64,000 nucleotides of DNA, from assembly GCA_013152545.1 (NCBI GenBank), contig JAADGF010000055.1, forward strand, positions 42,626-106,625, in the 5' to 3' direction. Of the stretch, positions 55,711 to 63,115 are shown piece by piece. Below the pieces are notes generated by a model that worked only from the letters and a program-made list of their open reading frames with translations, made no database searches and was not told where the DNA came from. The stretch comes from Gammaproteobacteria bacterium. GTDB lineage: Bacteria > Pseudomonadota > Gammaproteobacteria > SZUA-152. Position numbers and translations under genes: made by a program. Within the stretch, counting starts at the first letter, position 1. Each line of letters begins with the position of its first letter.

Positions 55711-56241
55711 ATGACAAACAACACAACGCTTATTCTCGGTGGCGTGCGCTCTGGCAAGAGTCGATTGGCCGAACGCCTCGCCACCGAAAGCGGTTTACCT
55801 GTAACGTACATTGCCACGGCCACCGTGCAGGATCAGGAAATGCACGCGCGAGTGGCGGCACATCGCGACCGACGACCGAGTCATTGGCAACTGGCCGAGG
55901 AACCCATCCAGTTAGCAACGGCACTCAACATCCACGCCATCGCCGGACGCTGCACACTTGTCGATTGCCTGACACTCTGGCTCACAAACTTGCTCACCGC
56001 CGAGACCCCGACATTATTTGAGCGCGAACGCGCAGCTTTGCTCGCGGTGTTACCGACACTGAGCGGCCAGCTCATATTCGTCAGCAATGAAACCAACATG
56101 GGCGTAACGCCAATGGGTGAACTCAGTCGCCGCTATTGCGACGAAATTGGTCAACTGCACCAAGATCTCGCGCACCACTGCGACCAGGTTGTGCTCACCG
56201 TCGCCGGTCTGGCCGTTACCTTAAAAGGCACACCAGTATGA
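55711..56241 (+). CDS. cobU: Adenosylcobinamide kinase / adenosylcobinamide-phosphate guanylyltransferase
   Basis: Phosphorylates adenosylcobinamide and then adds GMP. The 176 aa protein has the P-loop LILGGVRSGKSRLAERLATE, YIATATVQDQEMHARVAAHR with the His near residue 47 that takes GMP, CTLVDCLTLWLTNLL and FVSNETNMGVTPMGELSRRY. This covers the normal family length. It is the last gene of the cobalamin run. No cobS or cobT follows; after the stop the sequence becomes noncoding and AT-richer. Confidence 0.95.
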   Translation: MTNNTTLILGGVRSGKSRLAERLATESGLPVTYIATATVQDQEMHARVAAHRDRRPSHWQLAEEPIQLATALNIHAIAGRCTLVDCLTLWLTNLLTAETPTLFERERAALLAVLPTLSGQLIFVSNETNMGVTPMGELSRRYCDEIGQLHQDLAHHCDQVVLTVAGLAVTLKGTPV

Positions 56242-56645
56242 ATCATAGCATTCCTTAACGGCATTTTTTTCGGACTAGCGTAACATTATTATCGCGCACA
56301 ACGCTTTCAAATAATCCGAAAGTCTGTTACACCTACGGCGAACATCTCATCACCCTGCGACCAAACCTGGCAGCAACATACTAAACAATGCTAATCTGGA
56401 TAGCACACTCAATTGAGCGCTTCACGACCAATTTGTAAACAATAAACGCAAGATTCCTTTCGCGGACTGACTGGCTTGGATAGCAAATAACCGACCACCC
56501 TAAAATGCTAGCATTTAGGGATATGGTTTTGCTCAGCAATAGGTTAACATTCAAGTTCCTTGTCTCGAACTATCACCACCTTCGATGCTTAGTAGTTGGC
56601 TTCGATGGTTGCACACAAATGATGGGTAAACGATTAGAGTAAAGT
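56242..56645. other. Intergenic region after the cobalamin operon
   Basis: About 400 bases. AT content rises compared with the cobalamin genes. A short T run after GGCATTTTTTT near 56262 might serve in termination, but no strong stem precedes it. No gene recognised. Confidence 0.4.
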
Positions 56646-57221
56646 ATGAGAATTCTATTTATAGCAATAAGTTCACTGGTATTATTTTTCCCAGTATATT
56701 GGTTATTTTCTCAAGCGGTAGGAAATAACTGGGGTGCTGGCATCGCCACCTTTTTCATGTATGTTTGGTATCCGTATATGGCCATGAAATTCTTCAGCCT
56801 AAATGATGCAAAAGAATTCGATGATATAAGCATCGCTCTTGCAGAGGGAACACTGGAAGTCACAGAGTATGACGTTTCTTCATTTATTGAAATTGAAGAA
56901 AACGAAGGCGAAGAAGAGGGGCTGCATTACTTACTAAGTATTGGCGAAAACCAAACTCTCAGCCTTTATGGGCCATATTTATATGATGCAGTAGATCAAG
57001 GTAACTTTCCATCGACAAAAATAAGAGTCTTCTGGAATAAAAATAATGGCGACACATACGGCGTCATCGGCATTGGTACAAAATTATTACCATTGAAGAC
57101 AATACCACCACTCACCGAATCACAATGGCAATCGTCAAAATTACCAATGGATCGGGACATTGTTGAATCTGCCATTACCAATGTTGCAAGTGACATTGAA
57201 CGTTATGCGGTCCCCTCCTAA
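56646..57221 (+). CDS. Hypothetical membrane-anchored protein, 191 aa
   Basis: Unrecognised protein. It has two N-terminal hydrophobic segments (ILFIAISSLVLFFPVYWLF and GAGIATFFMYVWYPYMAMKF) and then a soluble acidic domain of about 140 residues with a Glu-rich stretch (FIEIEENEGEEEGLHYLLSI) and beta-like segments. The C-terminal part has no cysteine and no catalytic motif that I know. It would be anchored in the inner membrane with the larger domain on one side. It is a lone plus-strand gene, convergent with a GNAT gene. Confidence 0.65.
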   Translation: MRILFIAISSLVLFFPVYWLFSQAVGNNWGAGIATFFMYVWYPYMAMKFFSLNDAKEFDDISIALAEGTLEVTEYDVSSFIEIEENEGEEEGLHYLLSIGENQTLSLYGPYLYDAVDQGNFPSTKIRVFWNKNNGDTYGVIGIGTKLLPLKTIPPLTESQWQSSKLPMDRDIVESAITNVASDIERYAVPS

Positions 57222-57284
57222 CTAATCCCATGACGCTCAGTTTAGCTTGACACGAGAAATAGGTTAAGTCGTTTTTACTCATCG

Positions 57285-57734
57285 CTACTTGATATACCCA
57301 AAGCGTTTGAAATTTCGGAACATGAATGTTACTGATGAAGGACAAAGCTCTCTGAATTGCGTGGTGTTCATTACTGAAATTGGAGCTTTAATGCGTTGCT
57401 GAACAGCAAAACCAAGTTTTTGAAAATATTCAACCGCCGATTCGGTTAAAAAGTAAAGTGCCTTTATACTTAAATGATAAGCGTTGTCTTCTATTCGTCT
57501 GTCTATATTTTTCGCTATCCCTTTTCCTCTATACTTTGGTATAACGACAAGTGAACGAACCAACCCACTATCGTCATACACATCAAAACCGCCTAAACCT
57601 ATAATTTCACCGGCGTCTTCGATGACAATGAAATTTTCAAGATGTTCTGCGAAATCAACCGAAAGTAATTCACTCGCAACCCGTATTTTCCTCATTTCAT
57701 TTAAATCAGCACCAATGGCCTTTCGATAATTCAT
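57285..57734 (-). CDS. GNAT-family N-acetyltransferase
   Basis: Cytoplasmic acetyltransferase of 149 aa. The acetyl-CoA-binding motif A is SLVVIPKYRGKGIAKNIDRR (about residues 67-86) with the R/Q-x-x-G-x-G/A pattern as YRGKGIA. Before it IIGLGGFDVYDDSGLVRSLV is the usual beta4-beta5 strand pair, and AVEYFQKLGFAVQQ is the C-terminal motif B segment. The substrate is unknown. The last codons (FRNFKRFGYIK) are encoded by a copy of the short dispersed repeat, so the C terminus may have been altered. Similar stand-alone ArsN2-like or general GNAT proteins are frequent. Confidence 0.85.
   Translation of the reverse strand: MNYRKAIGADLNEMRKIRVASELLSVDFAEHLENFIVIEDAGEIIGLGGFDVYDDSGLVRSLVVIPKYRGKGIAKNIDRRIEDNAYHLSIKALYFLTESAVEYFQKLGFAVQQRIKAPISVMNTTQFRELCPSSVTFMFRNFKRFGYIK
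57292..57316 (+). repeat. Short dispersed repeat GATATACCCAAAGCGTTTGA
   Basis: Differs by one base from the copy at 19765-19784. It supplies the C-terminal codons of the GNAT gene. Confidence 0.55.
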
Positions 57735-57745
57735 CGTATCTCTAT

Positions 57746-58072
57746 TTAGAGCTTGTAAGCCGACTCAATCGCTTCATTAGCTCACTCGATGAATTTTGCA
57801 TTATCATCAAATAAATCTCCAGGAACAGGATAATATTTTTTCACATTAACTCTTCTTTTTTTGTCGAGTATGAGAATGACTCCATTCCTAGGGTCTCATA
57901 TTTTGGTCGCGTTTGTTCGTTAACACAAAAATACAGTATTTCCCATGATCATTGCGAACTGTTTTACTCTGCTTTTGAAAGCAAACCCACCGAAAAATTT
58001 ACCTTCTTTAAGTTCGCCCAAAGGCACAAATAGTGCTTTAACATAGTCTATAAACTCGGGATTTGCATTCAT
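57746..58072 (-). pseudogene. TfoX/Sxy N-terminal-domain protein, inactivated
   Basis: From an ATG at 58072 the minus strand reads MNANPEFIDYVKALFVPLGE, KFFGGFAFKSRVKQFAMIMG, NTVFLC then shifts frame into VNEQTRPKYETLGMESFSYS and, after another shift, KKYYPVPGDLFDDNAKFIE followed by TGA where family members have Trp, then ANEAIESAYKL and TAA. This is the pattern of single-domain TfoX_N proteins, which are small uncharacterised relatives of the competence regulator. Two frameshifts and one stop disable it. Confidence 0.7.
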
Positions 58073-58494
58073 CTTTTTTAACCTCGGCCGCAGAACTCGT
58101 GGTTAATTCTTTACAAGAATTACACGTAAGCTATTAAAATAATTAAACAATTTTGAAATTATTCCTGCTTTATCAAGACCTGCAATTTAAAATGCACTGA
58201 GATCCACAGAACTTCCACCGGAACATTATCATCGAAACGCCAATCCGTGCTGGCATCGCGTTGTTTCTTGCGACGCGGGTAAGTAATTTGTTCGATGGGT
58301 TACATTTCAGACATCAGGATATAATAGTCTCTCTATTTGCAAAACATTTTAACGCCGACATGGCATCAATCGGGCTTGCAGTTAGACCTAATTTTCAATC
58401 GCTATGGGTATATACCCCTTCAATAGCGCTTGTGGAAACCCTGTCACTGTTATACATTACTGCGCTTTACCACTATCTATAAAAGGAAGGAAAC
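58073..58494. other. Intergenic region with an inverted copy of the short repeat
   Basis: About 420 bases. TTCAATCGCTATGGGTATATA at 58394-58414 is the short dispersed repeat in opposite orientation (given here with its 3' neighbours). A minus-strand stretch near 58180-58270 reads YPRRKKQRDASTDWRFDDNV and may be an eroded gene I cannot name. A good ribosome-binding site (AAAGGAAGG) ends the region. Confidence 0.4.
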
Positions 58495-58941
58495 GTGAAA
58501 AATAAGATTGTAACAATTTCGTTTATTTCAACTTTATTATTTATTTTAAGCGCTTGCTCATCGATTCCCAAAATAGGCAATGATTCCACGGGTGCGGCAA
58601 CGTTGACCAATCAATTGACTAGTCAACTCGGCGTGAGTAATGTACAAGCATTGGGCGGTACCGCCGCACTTATTGGTTTAGCAAAGCAGACGCTCAGTGC
58701 AGTGGATTTTTCCAGTGTCACAAAAGCATTACCTGGATTAGGCTCGTTGTCAGAAAAAATACCCGCAAGCAGTGCTGGTAAAATAGGAGCTGAAAGCGGA
58801 CTGAAAAGTGTGGCCGGTCAATTCACCCAGTTAGGCATGGATTCTGATATGGTCGGTAAATTTGTCCCTGTAGTACTCGATTATGCAAAATCCGCTGGCG
58901 GTGATAACGTTATGAGCCTACTTAAAGGCGCTTTTAAGTAA
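58495..58941 (+). CDS. DUF2780-family lipoprotein
   Basis: Predicted outer-membrane-associated lipoprotein of 148 aa, of the VcgC/VcgE type. The signal TISFISTLLFILSACSSI has the lipobox Cys at about residue 21. The rest is rich in Gly, Ala, Ser and Leu with small amphipathic helices: LTNQLTSQLGVSNVQALGGT, LIGLAKQTLSAVDFSSVTKA, LPGLGSLSEKIP and FVPVVLDYAKSAGGDNVMSL, which is the DUF2780 pattern. Start is GTG, six to nine bases after AAAGGAAGG. Function is unknown. It is a single gene. Confidence 0.85.
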   Translation: MKNKIVTISFISTLLFILSACSSIPKIGNDSTGAATLTNQLTSQLGVSNVQALGGTAALIGLAKQTLSAVDFSSVTKALPGLGSLSEKIPASSAGKIGAESGLKSVAGQFTQLGMDSDMVGKFVPVVLDYAKSAGGDNVMSLLKGAFK

Positions 58942-59014
58942 CACACCTGTTTCTTCATAGCACAACCAATAACAAGCAAAACCACCAAATGGAGCAAGCA
59001 CCGAATAATAGCCT

Positions 59015-59182
59015 TGTTTAGCGCTGGATTTTCGTTCGTCTTCGCCTACCCACAGTCGGCTCTTTAGGAAAAACACCTACTTTTTGAAATCGTTATCATT
59101 AAACAAAAATACGGGAAGAGTCGTTCTATTTCGTGCGTTTGTCATTAAAAACGGGCGAAGACGAGCTAAAGTTTAACGCCTC
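59015..59182. repeat. Element with imperfect terminal inverted repeats
   Basis: TTCGTTCGTCTTCGCC at the left (about 59031-59046) and GGGCGAAGACGAGCTAAA at the right (about 59157-59174) are inverted copies; weaker pairing extends outward over some 28 bases (left AGCGCTGGATTT, right GTTTAACGCC). The spacer of about 110 bases has no gene. It could be a MITE-like element or a long stem structure ending the DUF2780 gene. It lies in the 447-base gap before the convergent tail module, which is otherwise empty. Confidence 0.5.
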
Positions 59183-59388
59183 CCATGGACGGGAGAGGCA
59201 CAGCCAAGCCTGGAACAGAGGCTGAGATATACTCAAAAAGCGTTGGAGATATCAAATAGAGACATGACGTTATGACGTGCCCACCCTTTACCTTATACTT
59301 CAGTAAGTCTCATCGCCACAGACTGTGATTTACCTAAATTCAATTATTGCTTAATGAGTTTATTCATTCTCACCCTAACATTCCACCG

Positions 59389-60807
59389 TCAAGTTGCAGC
59401 CTTTTTTATTTTTCGCCGGTAATCCATTAAGACAGTAATCGTGCCGCTGGTATCGCACGTAATAAGCGCAAGCGGAGCATAACGATCACCGTGATCAAGT
59501 GCTGGCTGTGCTACAGGTTCATCAGAAACATCACGCGGCCATTCTACGTTACCCGTCGCGGTACGTGCGGGTATCCACCACCAGTCACCGGTTTGGTAGT
59601 AAGGCATACCACCATTCCCGGGCGGTTCAGTAAATTTGACCTGTACCCCATCCTCCAAGTCCAGCCACTTACCTTGTGTTACGGGAACGGCTCCTTCATT
59701 ATCCATATTTGCCGTATGATCCCAACGACGTAACATAGGTTTTTTTAGTGGATGCTCTGGCAAATTTCGTCCTAAAGAAGGCGTACCCGACAGCGTCACT
59801 TCCATAGTGTCTGGATCAATAGCGGTCACCTTGAGTAATTTTTCCGCCCCGCGCATTAACTCATAAATATCATCCACAACCTCAACCCAATCCCCGGCTT
59901 TAAGTCCAAAACGAGGGTCTCTGCCAAGATGTTCCAGGGTGACAGAATTTTCACCCAGTTCCAAAATAGGAAAAACCACGGAACCGTTCTCGCGGGACCA
60001 TTTGAACGTGGCGCACTCATTTTTTCCGCCATCTTCGCGAACCTGGTCCTGGCCACTGCGGTGGATCTCCACGCGATAGAGTTGATTTTCAACACTTCGA
60101 TACCTGTTCGCTGGTACGGTAATGCAAGGTTCACCCGGTTCGGAGGGGGTTATTGCTTGCGCCTGGAGCAAACCTGCGCTCTGTTTTAGTATACCCTTAT
60201 TCGTTAACAATTGTTCGAACTGATCGTAGTGCTTTTTGAAATCCTGACTTGAGTTATTAGTCTGTGTCTCTTTCTTTCGTGCCACCGGCGGCAGCATGGG
60301 TTGATTCATCTCCAATACATTAACCTGCCACACTGTTTTTAACCGGGTCGCCGTATCGGATCCCCCCAAGGCGACCTCCCGAATACCAGCATCTTCTTCA
60401 GCGCTAATATGACGCCACCAAAGATGCAAATAGACCAGATATGTTTTATTTTTCTCTATCTTTTTATTTTTCTCTATCTTTTTATTTTCCTCAAGAGCAG
60501 GGAAATAATCTTCTTGTTTCGTGAAGAGGCGGTCATTATTATTTTGGCACATTACACCCCGCACATAATAGCGCCCCTCCTTAATCGTAAAATCAAGCGG
60601 ATTGTCAGAATGATTTTCGATTTTGAAACTATCACCCACCCCCCCGTGTTCACCGATCAGGTCTTCAGCCAGGTTCCTCAAGTTTACCCATTGGGTGATG
60701 GCTTGCTCGTTCCAATCAGCATCCAGTTGCACCCTACCCTGTTGCATGAGAACCAGTGAATATTGTTTTTGCTTGTTATAGGTTATACGTGAAAAATCGC
60801 CTTTCAT
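59389..60807 (-). CDS. DUF6519-type protein of a phage-tail-like/contractile injection module
   Basis: A 472 aa protein that begins MKGDFSRITYNKQKQYSLVL, MQQGRVQLDADWNEQAITQW, the known start of DUF6519 proteins found beside tail-like baseplate genes. The middle contains TYLVYLHLWWRHISAEEDAG, KWSRENGSVVFPILEL and LEDGVQVKFTEP, and a late segment GDWWWIPARTATGNVEWP. It is probably a structural or receptor-binding component at the end of the particle (inference). A short tandem repeat encodes KIEKNKKIEKNK near residue 110. It is the last gene of a minus-strand operon, nine bases after the tail protein, with SD AGGAG. Confidence 0.8.
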   Translation of the reverse strand: MKGDFSRITYNKQKQYSLVLMQQGRVQLDADWNEQAITQWVNLRNLAEDLIGEHGGVGDSFKIENHSDNPLDFTIKEGRYYVRGVMCQNNNDRLFTKQEDYFPALEENKKIEKNKKIEKNKTYLVYLHLWWRHISAEEDAGIREVALGGSDTATRLKTVWQVNVLEMNQPMLPPVARKKETQTNNSSQDFKKHYDQFEQLLTNKGILKQSAGLLQAQAITPSEPGEPCITVPANRYRSVENQLYRVEIHRSGQDQVREDGGKNECATFKWSRENGSVVFPILELGENSVTLEHLGRDPRFGLKAGDWVEVVDDIYELMRGAEKLLKVTAIDPDTMEVTLSGTPSLGRNLPEHPLKKPMLRRWDHTANMDNEGAVPVTQGKWLDLEDGVQVKFTEPPGNGGMPYYQTGDWWWIPARTATGNVEWPRDVSDEPVAQPALDHGDRYAPLALITCDTSGTITVLMDYRRKIKKAAT

Positions 60808-60816
60808 AATATTCTC

Positions 60817-63108
60817 CTAACTCGAAAAAATGATGCCGACATCCATACGTGCCGGTAAATATTCGTCAACACGGACTCGCAGATTCGCGGCCCGTTGCGG
60901 TTGATACAAATCGTGAAAAACGCCCATTTCTGATTCGTCATCGGCGCCACGTTTGATTTCATCCGCGCAGCAATCGGCTAACTGGCAATAAGTAGGCGTG
61001 CTGTAACGGACACTGTTAAATTTCGGTTTGACTCGTAATCGTTCCGTTTCAATTAACCGGTCTTTATCTGCTTCTGAAATTTTACTATTTTCAAACCGAG
61101 TCTTGATCGGTTTCTCCACCAGATCAGGTTGACAGCGGTAGCGCCGTGGTGTGCGTGATTCAGGAGTTACATAACAAAACCGCAGACAGCCTTTTTGGCG
61201 TCGTGCGACCGTGATCCGGCCGTTAAAGAGGGTGTTTTCGGCCAGCTCAATCGCATGTATTTGTATCTGCCCGAAGACGGTGCTGCGCAAAATAGTTAAA
61301 CAGGCGTGGGCAACCAAACAACCGGGGCCAGACAATACTTCAATGTCAGGATCGGTGGCGTCGAGAATGCTGTCACTGATGCAGATTCGCATCGGATCGA
61401 GCCGAACCTTCGGGTCAATAGGTTGGCAATGAGCCTGTGTTGTTTCTGTGTCCGTTAACTCGTCATCTGGCGACACATCGCCATCATCAGGTTCCGGCAA
61501 CGGTACTTCAGCAGTCGGATCAATTTGAATGGCACCCAAAATACTGTGTTCTATTTTCACGCAAACATTAGGGCTGAAAATTTCCAGACTCGGTTCAGTG
61601 CTACGCTGGGGTTCACAATCGCTATCCAGCGTCCAGCCAGGCACCAGGGTCGAGTGGCGGATCGTTAACTCGGACAGATCACCGGATACCTGCACACCGC
61701 GCCCGGTGATCATCAACCCATCAAGTGTCACACGCGCTTTTCTAGCGCCGATAATAGTCAGTGAATCCGGCTTGTCGGTATTCCAGTCCAATAAGCGAAT
61801 CACCGGACGCTGGCGATTAGCGGCCCGTAACTGTAAACTCTCCCGCTGGTCAATTTCTGGGTTATTATTGGAAAAATCAATCACTACCGGTTCAACATAA
61901 ACACCGCTGTCAGTCATCTCGATGACCGCATGTCGCTCATTTTTTTCCCGCCATTTTTCCAGTGCCGCGCTAATGGTTTTAAACTCACTGTCCTTACCTA
62001 CCCGAAAAAGCGTATATTTTGTGGGTTGTGAGAGCGTTCTTTGATACTCGCCACCCCCCATGTCCATAGAGAAACCATAGTGATAACTGACCCAAACGCC
62101 ATTCTTTGGAAACTGACGTGAAGGGAAGGCAATTCTTCCCAATACCGGATCAACCGCGACCATGCCCCGGCGTGGAATATAGTGCCAATCACTTAAATCA
62201 GCGGCGATAATTTGTTTGAACGGTATCAGTTTCGGTACGATTTTTTTACCGTCTTTCATGCCCTTCCAAATTTGTAAACTTTTTTCTTCACCGTAGAGAT
62301 GTTCCTTCTGTTCTTCAAACAAGCGTCGTCTTATCGGTACCGGCAAGTTGAATTCATCGGCGATATGCGTCGGGTCTGTCTCCGGCTCAGGGTTCATGTA
62401 AAGTGGGGCATCGTTGCCAAGCACGCTGAAAGTAAAACGGTTCGGGCCAGCCGCTTCCTGACAGTAGGCCGGTGTTTGTGTCACGGGAAAAGATTTTAGC
62501 CGCCAGACAAAAAGACCGACGCTCGGAATGTTGTAATATCCTTTTGAATGATGCGAATTGATACGGCGCACATCGACCGTGTGAGCAAGCGTATCAAAAG
62601 GACTGTTGATTAAATCCAGTGTCGAACCCTGCCGCAAATCTACCGTCTGTCCACGATCAGGACGTTGATGATTGAGAGACTGGGTCCAGCCCAGTAGCTT
62701 GTAACACTCCACGGCCCGTGCTGGCCAACCGGCAACATCATTGGCTAACAGTTCCAGCAAAGCCAATGACCCTTTACGGCGACGATATCGAATGGTATTG
62801 GCGACCTCGCGACGCGGGATTAATATCTTGTTGCGCTGCCGCCCCTGCAAACTGTCCACCGCTGAAGGTTCTCCCGCTTCATCCACAGGCTCGTAACCGA
62901 TCAGGTCACCGATATAGGACACGACCCAGTCTTCACAGGTTTCGATAAACCAGTTTTCGTAAAGCTGACTGATGTCGTCTTCAACCAGATTGACCTGTTC
63001 GGAAATAACCCGCAACAATGCCTTTAGTGGTTCACCCTGCTCCGCATCGCGCATGCGATAAACGGTGGGCAATAACTCATAGAGACGATCTTGTTTCAGT
63101 TCATTCAT
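60817..63108 (-). CDS. Phage-tail-like protein with beta-helix-like central domain
   Basis: A 763 aa protein. The N-terminal part (LYELLPTVYRMRDAEQGEPL, LKALLRVISEQVNLVEDDIS, WVVSYIGDLIGYEPV) matches the phage tail protein domain (TIGR02242-like, P2 gpI-related) that accompanies putative baseplate assembly proteins. Residues about 370-640 are a series of short strands and turns (ARVTLDGLMITGRGVQVSG, LSELTIRHSTLV, VKIEHSILGAIQI, RICISDSILDATDPDIEV, ILRSTVFGQIQI) that look like a right-handed beta helix. An acidic loop interrupts it (near EPDDGDVSPDDE). Adjacent genes are baseplate and DUF6519 proteins. Function is probably in the baseplate or tail tip. No holin, portal or terminase is visible. 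Confidence 0.8.
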   Translation of the reverse strand: MNELKQDRLYELLPTVYRMRDAEQGEPLKALLRVISEQVNLVEDDISQLYENWFIETCEDWVVSYIGDLIGYEPVDEAGEPSAVDSLQGRQRNKILIPRREVANTIRYRRRKGSLALLELLANDVAGWPARAVECYKLLGWTQSLNHQRPDRGQTVDLRQGSTLDLINSPFDTLAHTVDVRRINSHHSKGYYNIPSVGLFVWRLKSFPVTQTPAYCQEAAGPNRFTFSVLGNDAPLYMNPEPETDPTHIADEFNLPVPIRRRLFEEQKEHLYGEEKSLQIWKGMKDGKKIVPKLIPFKQIIAADLSDWHYIPRRGMVAVDPVLGRIAFPSRQFPKNGVWVSYHYGFSMDMGGGEYQRTLSQPTKYTLFRVGKDSEFKTISAALEKWREKNERHAVIEMTDSGVYVEPVVIDFSNNNPEIDQRESLQLRAANRQRPVIRLLDWNTDKPDSLTIIGARKARVTLDGLMITGRGVQVSGDLSELTIRHSTLVPGWTLDSDCEPQRSTEPSLEIFSPNVCVKIEHSILGAIQIDPTAEVPLPEPDDGDVSPDDELTDTETTQAHCQPIDPKVRLDPMRICISDSILDATDPDIEVLSGPGCLVAHACLTILRSTVFGQIQIHAIELAENTLFNGRITVARRQKGCLRFCYVTPESRTPRRYRCQPDLVEKPIKTRFENSKISEADKDRLIETERLRVKPKFNSVRYSTPTYCQLADCCADEIKRGADDESEMGVFHDLYQPQRAANLRVRVDEYLPARMDVGIIFSS

Positions 63109-63115
63109 AACATTC

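Noticed and set aside
59000..59190. attC-like integron site around the inverted repeat
   Set aside because: The 7-base end motifs (GTTTAGC and GTTTAAC) are in direct, not inverted, orientation, and no integrase or cassette array is seen.
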